Assembly (NCBI RefSeq): GCF_032452875.1
Contig: NC_083868.1
Coordinates: forward strand, 102,916,537 to 102,980,536
DNA from: Bos javanicus
Lineage: Eukaryota; Chordata; Mammalia; Artiodactyla; Bovidae
Length of the DNA: 64,000 nucleotides
Direction: 5' to 3'
Shown: piece after piece, positions 1-10,600 of the stretch
How the letters are laid out: the number at the start of each line of letters is the position of its first letter
Position numbering within the stretch: the first letter of the stretch is position 1
Translations under genes and position numbers: made by a program
The notes under the pieces: generated by a model
The model's input: the letters and a program-made list of their open reading frames with translations, nothing else
Told to the model about the DNA's origin: nothing
The model's database searches: none

Positions 1-369
1 CACGCCAGGCCTCCCTGTCCATCACCAACTCCTGGAGTTCACCCAAACTCATGTGCATCGAGTCGGTGATGCCATCCAGCCACCTCATCCTCTGTCATCC
101 CCTTCTCCTCCAGCCCACAATCCCTCCTAGTATCAGAGTCTTTTCCAGTGGTCAATTCTTCACATGAGGTGGACAAAATATTGAAGTTTCAGCTTTAGTA
201 TCAGTCCTTCCAATGAACACCCAGGACTGATCTCCTCTAGGATGGACTGGTTGGACCTCCTTGCAGTCCAAGGGACTCTCAAGAGTCTTCTCCAACATTA
301 CAATTCAAAAGCATCAATTCTTCAGTGCTCAGCTTTCTTCACAGTCCAACTCTCACATCCATACATGAC
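1..369 (-). mobile_element. BovB LINE 3' end, cut by window edge
   Basis: Antisense BovB 3' region: the + strand reads through the 3' UTR and the end of ORF2 in reverse (CTCCTTGCAGTCCAAGGG block, then the ACAGTCCAACTCTCACATCC block) and stops at CATACATGAC. The extreme 3' tail lies left of the window. Open frames here, such as 242-466, are antisense shadows. Confidence 0.93.
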
Positions 370-663
370 ACCCTTACAAATATACATATTCCAGAACAAT
401 GTATGCACCAAAAATCTTGGTGTGTTAAAATTAACAACTTGCACAACATTCCAAGGACAAGGCTAAAGTTTGTTTAAACCTAAATATTTAGTTAAGTATA
501 GTGCATCAACATAAATAGTTTTAGACCATTAAAATATCTAATTTCTTGGTAGAATCAGATTTTATACCTGGGAGATAATTTAATTTTTTGTATTTTCAGT
601 CAGTTGTTAATACCTTATCTTTGAGAATAAATAGTATTAAACCATTCTTGAAAGTGTGTTAGT
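370..663. other. Anonymous AT-rich sequence
   Basis: No gene or repeat recognised between the BovB fragment and the next SINE. Confidence 0.5.
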
Positions 664-866
664 ATTAGTCACTCAGTCATGTCTAAGTCTTTGCAACTCC
701 ATGGACTATAGTCTACCAGGATCCTCTGTCCATGGAATTCTCCAGGCAAGAACACTGGAGTGGGTAGCCATTCCCTTCTCCAGGGAATCTTCCTGACCCA
801 GGGATAGAACCCATGTCTCCTGCACTGCAGGCAGATTCTTTACCATCTGAGACACAAGTAAAGCCC
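664..866 (-). mobile_element. Bov-tA SINE
   Basis: Read on the minus strand: a tRNA-Glu-derived head (GGCTTTACTTGTGTCTCAGATGG region) followed by the Bov-A body (AGAATCTGCCTGCAGTGCAG, then the CCATGGACAGAGGATCC-type block), ending in the TGACTGAGTGACTAAT tail. It is moderately diverged and no clear target duplication is seen. Confidence 0.88.
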
Positions 867-2056
867 ATACCTCTATTATCAATTTGTATCAGATCAATTC
901 ATAATGAATATTTATACATATTGATATTAACTAAGTGTACTTTGACAATGATAAATCTTGCTCTAATTATACTTAGTTTGCTGTACAATTAATGCAGAGT
1001 TTTAAAAAGCATATATATCTGAAGTGTATTAGGAGATAAAATAATGTCAGTAAGTCCATTTTAGATTTTTCTTTCAAAATACCTGAGGGTAGTTTTTCGT
1101 TTAAACTGTTTGTAAACCAGCTGTCTACTCTGATTCACTGTTAAACTATCAGTGGAACAAATATGATTTTCAGAATAAAGGAGAGAAACAAGTTCTGAGT
1201 AAAAATTTGGGGAACATCCTCTTAAATCAAAGTTAATCTTAGCCTCTATAAGGCTTGATGATACATTTAATTACACTGCAGGCTTATATGGTTCTTAATT
1301 TCATGAACTCATGAAATAACATCTGGTTTGCTGTACTACAATCATATTTTTATTTCTCCTTTCTTCTGCAGTGGAGTTAAATTAATGGTGGAAGTCTTTA
1401 CTTTTATACTGAGGGACTCTTTTACCTTGTCATTTGATACACCATATGGTACCAAGGTGGAAATGATGCAACATTTAAAAAATGAATTGTGACGACCATA
1501 TTGATTTAATACCAGGCATCTTAAATTAGGTTAGTCAGCACTGAAGCTTTTTTAGAGCTCACTTTTTGTAAACTTGATTCTTTATTGACATCATTATTTA
1601 TTGTTTTCCTTCAGTTATCTAATCATCTCTTTATCCACCAATGTGTTAAAGTAGTATGTGATTTAGTGATAGCTTCAACTTGACTTTCTTCATATATGTG
1701 AATAGCATAGACATTTATTTACTTGTTTGTGAAAGTTTTAAAACAAAACAAAAAAAAAAAACTTTAAACTTAAACTCTTAACAATCTTTCTTATTTTTGC
1801 TACTTGGTATTTCATCAACTCATGAACTTAGTTAATATTTTGTTCCATATCAAGTAGTTTTGTAGGTTTGATCCAACTTATTGTATTCATTTTTAAAAAA
1901 AGATGAAGTATTTTGATTTTTAACTTCATTTAAAACACATTAAACTCATAACCTAATGTGTAAAACAAGGTTTTAGTTATTAATAATTATAATAATTAAT
2001 TATAATATTATTTGCACATTATGCTAGCTTCACCTTTTTTAAATATCAGTAATAAT
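867..2056. other. Anonymous AT-rich sequence
   Basis: About 1.2 kb without a recognisable gene or named repeat. It contains an A-rich stretch (about 1741-1760) and an ATAATTAATTATAAT low-complexity block near 1980-2010. Confidence 0.5.
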
Positions 2057-2917
2057 TCATGAGAAATGCTGGACTGTATGAAGCACAAGCTGGAATCAAG
2101 ATTGCCGGGAGAAATATCAATAACCTCAGATATGAAGATGACACCACCTTTATGACAGAAAATGAAGAGGAACTGAAGACTGTCTTGATGAAAGTGAAAG
2201 AGGAGAGTGAAAAAGTTGGGTTAAAGCTCAACATTCAGAAAACTAAGATCATGGCTTCTGGTCCCATGACTTCATGGGAAATAGACGGCGAAAGAGTGGA
2301 AATAGTGTCAGGCTTTCTTTTTTTGGGCTCCAAAATCACTGCAGTTGGTGACTGCAGCCATGAAATTAAAAGATCCTTACTCCTTGGAAGGAAAGTTATG
2401 ACCAACCTAGATAGCATATTCAAAAGCAGAGACATTACTTTGCCAACAAAGGTCCATCTAGTCAAGGCTATCATTTTTCCAGTGGTCATGTATGGATGTG
2501 AGAGTTGGACTGTGAAGAAGGCTGAGTGCTGAAGAATTGATGCTTTTGAACTGTGATGTTGGAGAAGACTCTTGAGAGTCCCTTGGACTGCAAGGAGGTC
2601 CAACCAGTCCATCCTAGAGGAGATCAGTCCTGGGTGTTCATTGGAAGGACTGATGCTAAAGCTGAAACTCCAGTACTTTGGCCACCTCATGGGAAGAGTT
2701 GATTCATTGGAAAAGACTCTGATGCTGGGAGGGATTGGGGGCAGGAGGAGAAGGCGATAACAGAGGATGAGATGGCTGGATGGCATCACCGACTCAATGG
2801 ACATGAGTTCGGGTGAACTCTGGGAGTTGGTGATGGACAGGGAGGCCTGGCGTGCTGCAATTCATGGGGTTGCAAAGAGTCGGACACGACTGAGCGACTG
2901 AACTGAACTGAACTGAA
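2057..2917 (+). mobile_element. BovB LINE, 5'-truncated
   Basis: Starts abruptly inside the RT domain (TCATGAGAAATGCTGG) and runs to the 3' UTR and the GAACTGAACTGAACTGAA tail. Retroposon-type 5' truncation is typical. The L1 fragment begins immediately after the tail, so BovB landed at or beside the edge of that older L1. Confidence 0.95.
2059..2532 (+). pseudogene. BovB ORF2 RT C-terminal fragment
   Basis: 157 codons of reverse transcriptase palm and thumb from the truncated BovB. The polymerase motif expected as YADD reads YEDD (residues near 31-34, in context LRYEDDTTF), a change next to the catalytic Asp pair. The downstream C-terminal frame continues out of register at 2572-2760, ending in an arginine-rich stretch. 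A full ORF2 is about 1,000 codons or more, so this is a remnant with no start codon of its own and no function is expected. Confidence 0.85.
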
Positions 2918-3397
2918 TACTTCTGTACCAATTTATTTTCCCACCAACAGTGCACAAGGGAATTCCTTTTGTCCACATCCTCGTGTGCACTTATGTTTTA
3001 TCTTCATTACAAGTGTAAGATGATATCTCACTATGGTTTTGATTTGCATTTTCATGATGATTGGTGAAGCTGGCCATTTTTTATATGCCTGTTGGTCATT
3101 TGTGTGTCTCTTTGTTATTTTTGTTGTTGTTTATTCACTAAGTTACTTTCAACTCTTTGCAACCCATGGACTGTAGCCCACCAGGTTCCTCAGTCTATGG
3201 GATTTTTCAGGCAAGAATACTGGAATGGCCTGCCATTTTCTTCTCCAAAGAATCTTCCTGGCCCAGGGATTGAACAAACCCATGTCTCCTGCTTGGCAGG
3301 TGGATTCTTTATCAGTGAGCCAACCAGAAAGCCCAAGTGTCTTTTTAGGAAATGTCTGTTCAGATACTTTGCTCATTTTAAAATCAGGTTGTTTCAA
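2918..3397 (-). mobile_element. Old L1, inverted 5' segment
   Basis: Antisense L1 ORF2 C-terminal sequence (CCCACCAACAGTGCACAAGG, then the TGATATCTCACTATGG and TTTGATTTGCATTTTC blocks). It abuts, at about 3397, the sense L1 sequence that directly follows it in the L1 consensus, so both parts probably come from one insertion. Interrupted by a SINE at 3114-3336. Confidence 0.82.
3114..3336 (-). mobile_element. Bov-tA SINE inside L1
   Basis: Antisense SINE starting with a TTGTTGTTGT tail and ending in AGAAAGCCCA. It is flanked by a 10-bp target duplication with one mismatch, GTGTCTCTTT (3104-3113) and GTGTCTTTTT (3337-3346), and it splits the L1 antisense segment. Confidence 0.88.
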
Positions 3398-4383
3398 CCA
3401 TATAGAAAGCCATATGAAGGCTCTTCACAGATTTAGAAATAAAACCATTTTTATGATCTAGCTATCCCTTGTCTGGTATATATACAAAGGAAATGAAATA
3501 AAGGTCTTGAAGAGATATCTACATTCCCATTATATTACATCATTATTCACAGTCAATATATAGAATCAAACTAAATATTCACTGAGGGATGAATGGATAA
3601 AGAGAATCTGGTATATTTATATATACACAGTGGAATATTATTCAGCCTTAAAAATGAAGGAAATACTGTCAATTGTGAGCACATGTACAATCATAAAGAA
3701 CATTGTGTGTGTTAGTCACTCAGTCACATATGACTCTTTGTGACCCCATGGACTGTAGCCCACCAGGCTCCTCTATCTATGGAATTCTCCAGGCAAGAAT
3801 ACTAGAATGGGTTGCCATTCCCTTCTCCAGGGGATCTTCCCTACCCAGGGATCGGACACTGGTCTCCTGCATTGCAGGCAGTTTCTTTACCATCTGAGCT
3901 AGACAAAGTAAAATTAGCCAAAGATAGAAAGACAAATACTGCATGATCTTGGGTACATGTGGAATCTAAAATAGTTAAATCACAGAAGCAGAAAGTTGAA
4001 TGGTGGTTATCAGGGACTTGGGAGTGGAGAAAATGAGAAGATTTTAATTAAGGGTTACAAAGTTTATTCTAGAAGGTGCATAAATTCTGGAGCTCTAATG
4101 TACAATAGTGTGACTATAGTTCACAATTCTGTACTGTATACTTGAAATTTGCCAAGAGAGTAAATCTTTAGTGTTCTTACCACACACACACATACATACA
4201 AACACAAAGAAAAGAAGAATAGAAATAGTAACTATATGAGGTGATGAGTATATCAAGTGGCTTGAACATGGTGATTATTTTACAGTGTATGTATACAAAT
4301 ATTAAATTATCAGATTGTACATCTTAAATATGTACAATTTAATATTTGCACACACTTCAATAAAGGTAGAAAATAAAATAAAC
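3398..4383 (+). mobile_element. Old L1 3' end (L1MA-like)
   Basis: Sense L1: end of ORF2 (GGATGAATGGATAAAGAGAA, GGAATATTATTCAGCC), then the 3' UTR with AGACAAATACTGCATGATCT, TGGTGGTTATCAGGG, a CACACA tract at about 4182-4193, and a terminal CAATAAAGGTAGAAAATAAA. Interrupted by a Bov-tA at 3705-3901. Divergence is high, consistent with a pre-ruminant subfamily. Confidence 0.85.
3705..3901 (-). mobile_element. Bov-tA SINE inside L1
   Basis: Antisense SINE from GTGTGTTAGTCACTCAG to TTACCATCTGAGCTAGA. The extreme tRNA head is missing or degraded. The L1 3' UTR resumes directly afterwards. Confidence 0.88.
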
Positions 4384-5147
4384 TATTAAGATGCAAATCC
4401 AGTTTCCAAAGTCTAAACATCTCATTTAAAATTATGGAATGAGTTACATTAGTATGGCTACATCAGTATAAATCGTATTCAGATTCATCATGGTTTGAAA
4501 TAATTACCTGTGTTTTATCTATCTTGTAACTTTACTCAAAAAACATTTCTAATTTACTCAAACATATTAATATCTATTATTTTCTATTATCTCTTCAATT
4601 TCAATTTTTGTCTTTATCATTTTTTACTTGTGATTTTCTTAGTTACTCTTTGTACTAGTAGATATTAAAATTTTTCAACTGACACAAATTGAGATGGCTA
4701 ATTTTTTCATGTCAGCTAAACTATGCTGCTTTTTTTTGAGCTGGGCAGAGCAATTAACAGTTAACTCAGTGGATTTTGAGTAAAGCAGACTATCTTTCAT
4801 AGGTCTCATCCTATCAATTGAAGGGCTTAATAGAAAAAAATGAAAAACAAACAAAATTGATCTCTCTAGAGGAAGAGGAAATTTTGCCTGACAACTCCCT
4901 TGGGCAAAAATCCCTTGGATTCAAGCTATAATATCAACTCTTTGTATCTTCAGTCTGCTGGTATACCCTTCAGATTTTCAATGTGCTAGCCTCCACAATC
5001 TCATGAACCATTTTTCTAAAACAGATACCTCCCTGCACCAATTTATACACATCTATAGCCTATGGCTTCTGTTTCTCTTTATGGTTATACTTTTTCTCCT
5101 GGTCACTATTTAAATGCATGTCATAGAAGCTGAAATGTAGCATTTAC

Positions 5148-5149
<2 letters not shown>
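4384..5149. other. Anonymous sequence
   Basis: No gene or named repeat recognised; AT-rich with ordinary composition. Confidence 0.5.
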
Positions 5150-5186
<37 letters not shown>

Positions 5187-5191
5187 TTTTT
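5150..5191. repeat. (TA)n microsatellite plus T-run
   Basis: Uninterrupted TA dinucleotides for about 28 bp, followed by about 14 T. It sits just upstream of a plus-strand SINE head. Confidence 0.95.
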
Positions 5192-5198
5192 GGCAGGA

Positions 5199-5380
5199 GG
5201 GAGTTCCCCTGGTTGCTCAGATGGTAAAGAATCCACCTGCAATGTGAGAGACATGGCTCAATCCCTAGGTTGGGAAGATCCCCTGGAGCAGGGCATGGCA
5301 ACCCACTCCAATATTCTTGCATTGAGAATCCCCATGGATAGAGGAACCTGGCAGACATGATTGAGTGATCAAGGACAGCA
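5199..5380 (+). mobile_element. Bov-tA SINE, internally deleted
   Basis: Sense head GTTCCCCTGGTTGCTCAG, a B-box-like GGCTCAATCCC region, and the CCTGGAGCAGGGCATGGC body. About 35 bp of the 3' body (the TCCATGGGGTCGCAAAGAG segment) is missing before ATGATTGAGTGATC. Confidence 0.85.
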
Positions 5381-6240
5381 CATATATGTTTTTAAAGAAA
5401 CTCTGCAATGTACATTTGTGTTTCCCTATTTACTTATTTTTTTTAATTAGAGGTATTGTGTTTAAGTTTTCATGTGAAAGAAATCTTTGTTTTTAAATAT
5501 ATTGAGCTGAAAAAATACATGTAAATTATATATATGGTGTATTTAATGCTTAACTAGAAGGCAGAGAACTCTGTCCTGCCACTGAGAACATCACTGGTGC
5601 CTCAAGAAACTGTATACAAAGACCACATACTTTTTATTGCAAAATTAGAGTGACAGAAAGCAGATCAATAGCTAGCAGGACCAGTGTTTAGAAAATGAAA
5701 CTGACTGAATATAGAATTAGGAAACTCTTTAGAATGATGAAAATATCATGATAATGGCAGTGGTTGTACCTCATTCATCAAAATTAATTTAATTATACAC
5801 TTAAATTTTGTGAATTTTATTCAATTATTTCCTCCATCTTGATTTAACAGTAAAAGAGAAGAATTGCTTTAAGAATGTTTTAATACTCTAACAGTGCCTT
5901 CCTCTCATTTTTCCTTCATTCAAGAAACCAACTGAGTGCTAAGACTATGAATGATTTTGGTAGGCCCCAGGGTATATAATTGAATGAAATAAGGTACATC
6001 CTAATAAAGGCTTAAAAATTCTCTTCTTTATTATCAAACTTCAATGGCCATAGGAAAAGAGGTTCTGGTTCCAGGAACCATTTTTTTTCTTTAGCAAAGT
6101 ATTTTACTTTCACTTCTGTACATGACATATTAATCAAAGAAGAGTAAAGTTGTCGAGGAAAAGGCTTTGTGGATAAAAACAGAAAAGAAAACACAGAAAC
6201 AAGGACAAAAGAGGAAAAAGAAAGAGCATTTGTGTTTTTG
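5381..6240. other. Anonymous sequence
   Basis: No gene or named repeat recognised. Open frames around 6012-6393 are minus-strand readings of AC-rich and A-rich low-complexity DNA. Confidence 0.5.
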
Positions 6241-6278
6241 TATGTGTGTGACTGTGTGTGTGTGTGTGTGTGTGTGTG
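6241..6278. repeat. (TG)n microsatellite
   Basis: TG dinucleotide tract with one AC interruption near 6251. Confidence 0.95.
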
Positions 6279-6818
6279 ACATATTTTGAGAGAAAAAGAT
6301 AGCAAAAAAAAAAAAATTGAGAGAGAGACATATATAGAGAGAGACTGAAGACCTTAGGAAAGAGCTTGAGATGATTGAGCAAAAAACAAACACAAAAAGG
6401 TGTTAATGGAGTGCTGGCTTTATACTGAGGTTAGAGTGTAGGGTGATGTGTGTCTCTGTGGTATGAAGAGTATGATGTATAACTGAGCTTCAGTTAGACT
6501 ATTTTGGTAAGTACTAGAAACTTTAGTTTGGTAAGGAAAGACAAAAATATTACTAGACTGAACAGGTATCTATTTTTCTCTTCTTATTGCAATATCATTG
6601 GTTTCTTTCCCTTTTTATCTTGACCTGCAGGTTTCCTTTCATCATGACTCACAGTGGCAAAACTGCAGTATTTTTCTCACCAGGGTCCAGCATGTTAGTC
6701 ATTAAATCCAAATGTGGTCAATTTATGGGAAATTCCTCCTGAGACTCATTTCTAGGAAGATACATCTCCTCACTTTCTAAATCATGTATTGAGATTCTCT
6801 TCACAGTGCTGCATTACC
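6279..6818. other. Anonymous sequence
   Basis: A-rich and GAGA-rich start (6300-6350), then unremarkable sequence with no gene. Confidence 0.5.
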
Positions 6819-6832
6819 TAACTAGATGTATG

Positions 6833-7061
6833 TATATGTGCATGCTAGGTCACTTCAGGCATCTCCAACTCTTGGCAACCCTACGGACTGTAGCCTGCCA
6901 GGCTCCTATGTCCATGGGATTCTCTAGCCAAGAATACTAGAGTGAGTTGCCAGGCCATCCTCCAGGGTATCTTCCCAACCCAGGGATTGAACCAGAGTCT
7001 CTTAGGTCTCCTACATTGGCAGGCAGGTTCTTTACCACTAGCACCACCTAGGAAGCCCACT
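6833..7061 (-). mobile_element. Bov-tA SINE with target duplication
   Basis: Antisense SINE ending CACCTAGGAAGCCC. Flanks TAACTAGATGTATG (6819-6832) and TAACTAGGTATG (7062-7073) look like a decayed target duplication with a 2-bp gap. Confidence 0.88.
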
Positions 7062-7593
7062 TAACTAGGTATGCATTGTTAAAAATCCAACTAAGTTGTC
7101 ATAAGGCAGAAAGTCTGATGACTTACTTTCCATTCAAACAATCTGTGTGCCCTGTTCTGGTTTCCTCTCTGAGAAGGAAAATATTCCCTAGAACCCAATA
7201 GAGGAACTCAGAATTAACTCAGAATTAACATGTGAAAGTCAGTGGAGAGACTCAGAGTGAACATGGGAAACAACCCGGAACTCTTAGATGAACAAGAGAC
7301 TTAGTTCAAATGTTCTATATCCTTCCTGCCCTTTTTTATTGCTTCTGTACCCTCAGGAGCTGGGGTAGGGGGGCAGGTTTCTTTAGTTCTCAGGGTCCTC
7401 CCCAATGCATAGAACAACGCTGAATAATTCCCTTAGTAGTATCAGCTTCAATTCTGATACACAATAAGATTATTTGGGGTTCACTGCAAATTTGCTGACT
7501 CTTAAAACCCTTTGCTGGTAAGACTGGGGTATCTTTGTTTAAAAACCTTAGGTCATTGGGAATTTATGTCCTTGGCAAAGACTTGTCAGTTTA
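7062..7593. other. Anonymous sequence
   Basis: No gene recognised. A short local duplication (CTCAGAATTAA twice at about 7207-7228) is the only structure seen. Confidence 0.5.
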
Positions 7594-8759
7594 TTTTATT
7601 ATTTTTTTAAATTTTATTTTATTTTTAAACTTTACATAATTGTATTAGTTTTGCCAAATATCAAAATGAATCCGCCACAGGTATACATGTGTTCCCCATC
7701 CTGAACCCTCCTCCCTCCTCCCTCCCCATACCATCCCTCTGGGTCGTCCCAGTGCACTAGCCCCAAGCATCCAGTATCGTGCATCGAACCTGGACTGGCA
7801 TCTTGTTTCATACATGATATTTTACATGTTTCAATGCCATTCTCCCAAATCTTCCCACCCTCTCCCTCTCCCATAGAGTCCATAAGACTGTTCTATACAT
7901 CAGTGTCTCTTTTGCTGTCTTGTACACAGGGTTATTGTTACCATCTTTCTAAATTCCATATATATGCGTTAGTATACTGTATTGGTGTTTTTCCTTATGG
8001 CTTACTTCACTCTGTATAATAGGCTCCAGTTTCATCCACCTCATTAGAACTGATTCAAATGTTTTCTTTTTAATGGCTGAGTAATACTCCATTGTGTATA
8101 TGTACCACACCTTTCTTATCCATTCAGCTGCTGATGGGCATCTAGGTTGCTTCCATGTCCTGGCTATTATAAACAGTGCTGTGATGAACATTGGGGTACA
8201 CGTGTCTCTTTCACTTCTGGTTTCCTCAGTGTGTATGCCCAGCAGTGGGGTTGCTGGATCATAAGGCAGTTCTATTTCCAGTTTTTTAAGGAATCTCCAC
8301 ACTGTTCTCCATAGTGGCTGTACTAGTTTGCATTCCCACCAACAGTGTAAGAGGGTTCCCTTTTCTCCACACCCTCTCCAGCATTTATTATTTGTAGACT
8401 TTTGGATCGCAGCCATTCTGACTGGTGTGAAATGGTACCTCATAGTGGTTTTGATTTGCATTTCTCTGATAATGAGTGATGCTGAGCATCTTTTCATGTG
8501 TTTGTTAGCCCTCTGTATGTCTTCTTTGGAGAAATGTCTGTTTAGTTCTTTGGCCCATTTTTTGATTGGGTCATTTATTTTTCTGGAGTTGAGCTGTAGG
8601 AGTTGCTTGTATATTTTTGAGATTAGTTGTTTGTCAGTTGCTTCATTTGCTATTATTTTCTCCCATTCTGAAGGCTGTCTTTTCAACTTGCTAATAGTTT
8701 CCTTTGATATGCAGAAGCTTTTAAGGTTAATTAGGTCCCATTTGTTTATTTGTGCCTTT
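7594..8759 (-). mobile_element. L1_BT-like LINE-1, 5'-truncated
   Basis: On the minus strand this is the end of L1 ORF2 followed by the ruminant L1 3' UTR (GGGACGACCCAGAGGGATGG, CACATGTATACCTGTGGC) and an A-rich tail, seen on + as the T/A-rich 7594-7630 block. Identical 13-bp target duplications ACTTGTCAGTTTA flank it at 7581-7593 and 8760-8772, fixing both ends. Length is 1,166 bp. The long frame and intact duplication suggest a fairly young insertion. Confidence 0.95.
7949..8686 (-). pseudogene. L1 ORF2 C-terminal fragment (open)
   Basis: 245 codons of uninterrupted L1 ORF2 C-terminal domain. The C-terminal Cys/His motif is present in the form C-x3-C-x7-H-x4-C (CWRGCGEKGTLLHCWWEC). This domain follows the RT and is needed for efficient L1 retrotransposition. 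The endonuclease and RT domains are absent because the insertion is 5'-truncated, so no activity is expected despite the open frame. The ATG at 8686 is simply the first Met in a frame that enters from upstream. Confidence 0.9.
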
Positions 8760-8772
8760 ACTTGTCAGTTTA

Positions 8773-9039
8773 GAATTTTTTTCCTGCTTACTTTGAACTT
8801 GAAATGTACTCATTTATTGTCTTAAGACTGCTGGATTCTGCTGTTTGCCACCACACAGTTGCAATAAAGATAAATCTGTACCAATGTGCTTCCCCTCTAA
8901 GGTAAGGCATTAAAAGTCCATTCTCTTGGCAACATTCTTAAGGAGTGACACTAACTGATAAAAATTTAGGCACTGTAGAAGTATAGTGAGGCAGATTATT
9001 TAGACTGGATGATTTTTTTAAGGTTCCTAAAATTAGAGT
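8773..9039. other. Anonymous sequence
   Basis: No feature recognised. Confidence 0.5.
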
Positions 9040-9254
9040 AGCTTCCCTGGTAGCTCAGCTGGTAAAGAATCCACCTGCAATGCAGGAGATCCCAGTTTGA
9101 TTCCTGGGTTGTGAAGATCCCTTGAGAAGGATAGGCTACCAACTCCAGTATTCCAGAGCTTCCCTGGTGGCTCAAATAGTAAAGAATCCACCTGCAATGT
9201 GAGAGACCTGGGTTTGATTCCTGGGTTTGGAAGATATCCTGGAGAAGGAAACAA
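9040..9254 (+). mobile_element. BOV-A2 dimeric SINE
   Basis: Two tandem SINE monomers, each starting AGCTTCCCTGGT (9040 and about 9158) and each with CCACCTGCAATG and TTGATTCCTGGGTT. The dimer is followed directly by a TA microsatellite, as expected for BOV-A2. Confidence 0.9.
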
Positions 9255-9277
9255 ATATATATATATATATATATATA
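9255..9277. repeat. (TA)n microsatellite
   Basis: SINE-terminal AT dinucleotide tract. It lies 4 bp before the left arm of the long inverted repeat. Confidence 0.95.
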
Positions 9278-9281
9278 GTCT

Positions 9282-9435
9282 ATTTTGTCTAATACATACA
9301 TATTTCTAAATTTATTAAGCTATGCAAGCCATGCTCTTTCTATCAGAAACTTTATAACATGTATATATTCAACTCATCAATACTTTTGCAAGTGAATATC
9401 ATGCAAAAATTATTTTGCAACATGGTTTTGCTTGT
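9282..9435 (+). repeat. Left arm of 154-bp inverted repeat
   Basis: Starts ATTTTGTCTAATACATAC and ends TTTTGCTTGT. Its reverse complement occurs at 9690-9843 with 152 of 154 positions identical by my manual alignment (differences in TTTCTAAA/TTTTTAAA and TTTTGCAAG/TTTAGCAAG). Confidence 0.97.
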
Positions 9436-9689
9436 GAAGATGCACTTTCATCTACCTTTATTTTGATTGACATTTGAAATTGAAAGCTAATGCTGGAAAT
9501 TATTTATATATCATTGTAACTATTTTTTTAATATATATATATATATATAATAAACTTACATATAAATATAGCATGTGGACAGCTATCATTCTGCCTTGCA
9601 TAGGTTCTAAATATCATCCATGTTGAATGAATTAAATAGCTACTGTCAGTAGCATTCAGAGGAAACTCTTGTGTTAAAAAAAAATAGTT
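9436..9689. other. 254-bp loop of inverted repeat
   Basis: Contains a second (AT)n tract (9530-9549). At 9515-9529 TGTAACTATTTTTTT matches the inner flank of the right arm in reverse (9681-9693). The palindrome can therefore be extended inward if about 80 bp (9436-9515) is an insertion in the left side or a deletion from the right, with TTG microhomology at the join. Confidence 0.85.
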
Positions 9690-9843
9690 ACAAGCAAAAC
9701 CATGTTGCAAAATAATTTTTGCATGATATTCACTTGCTAAAGTATTGATGAGTTGAATATATACATGTTATAAAGTTTCTGATAGAAAGAGCATGGCTTG
9801 CATAGCTTAATAAATTTAAAAATATGTATGTATTAGACAAAAT
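9690..9843 (-). repeat. Right arm of 154-bp inverted repeat
   Basis: Reverse complement of 9282-9435. No other annotated repeat family was recognised in the arms. Confidence 0.97.
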
Positions 9844-10600
9844 TAGATAACATGAGTTTAAAACTGAGAAACTGAGTGAAATAAAAATCTAAAGCCATAT
9901 TGAAATTTATAATACATTTACATCAAGTATTTATAAAAACATATTTGTAGTCAAAATTCATTACAATGATTCTCTAGATTATGAGTAGAAAGGATTTCAC
10001 ACATTTTTCTTTCTTATGTCACACATTTATACCCTCAAGTCCAAAGGAAACTAAGGAGTAAATATTTTTTCAAGCTTAAATTGCTAATTCCAAAGAGAAA
10101 AAAAATTTAAAAGAAGATAAGTCTTATATATGCACATTTTAACCATATGCTTTTATTCTTGTGTAAGAGTTGAGATTTTATTTGGGGGAGACAAAGTATA
10201 CACAAAATTATGATAAATTTGATGAATATTGTGATAATTTCCTATCAACAATACAAATAACATGTTTTGGAATTTCCAGAAATGAATCCAGAAAGGAGTC
10301 TTGGAGGAAGAAATTCACATCTGAACATCAGACTAGGAATAACTTATATATTGGTAAGAATTTGACACTTGGAGATGGAGGGAAATAGTGCAGAGATACA
10401 TCAGTGAAATATGTTACTACTTCAGAAATATACGAATTGGCGTTGGTTTGGGGTAAATAAAAGTGAAAAGAGAAATATGGGTGACAAGGAGAAATGTTTA
10501 ATTTTATTAGGCGATTGGCTCATGATACCAAACCAATCATGGAGCATTTAAAATTGTATTATGTCTGGAAAAAGAGAATATAATATGATATCTCTTTAAT
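9844..10600. other. Anonymous AT-rich sequence
   Basis: No gene or named repeat recognised. The 72-codon open frame at 10170-10388 has no recognisable domain and typical AT-rich composition, so I do not call it. Confidence 0.5.

Noticed and set aside
6012..6393. Overlapping minus-strand frames with THTHTH stretches
   Set aside because: Produced by the (TG)n microsatellite and A-rich flanks read in reverse.
9040..9254. tRNA-like A/B boxes in SINE heads
   Set aside because: They are the tRNA-derived heads of BOV-A2/Bov-tA SINEs, not functional tRNA genes; acceptor-stem pairing and the intact tRNA end are missing.
10170..10388. 72-codon open frame in AT-rich DNA
   Set aside because: No domain, no conserved-looking composition, expected by chance at this length.
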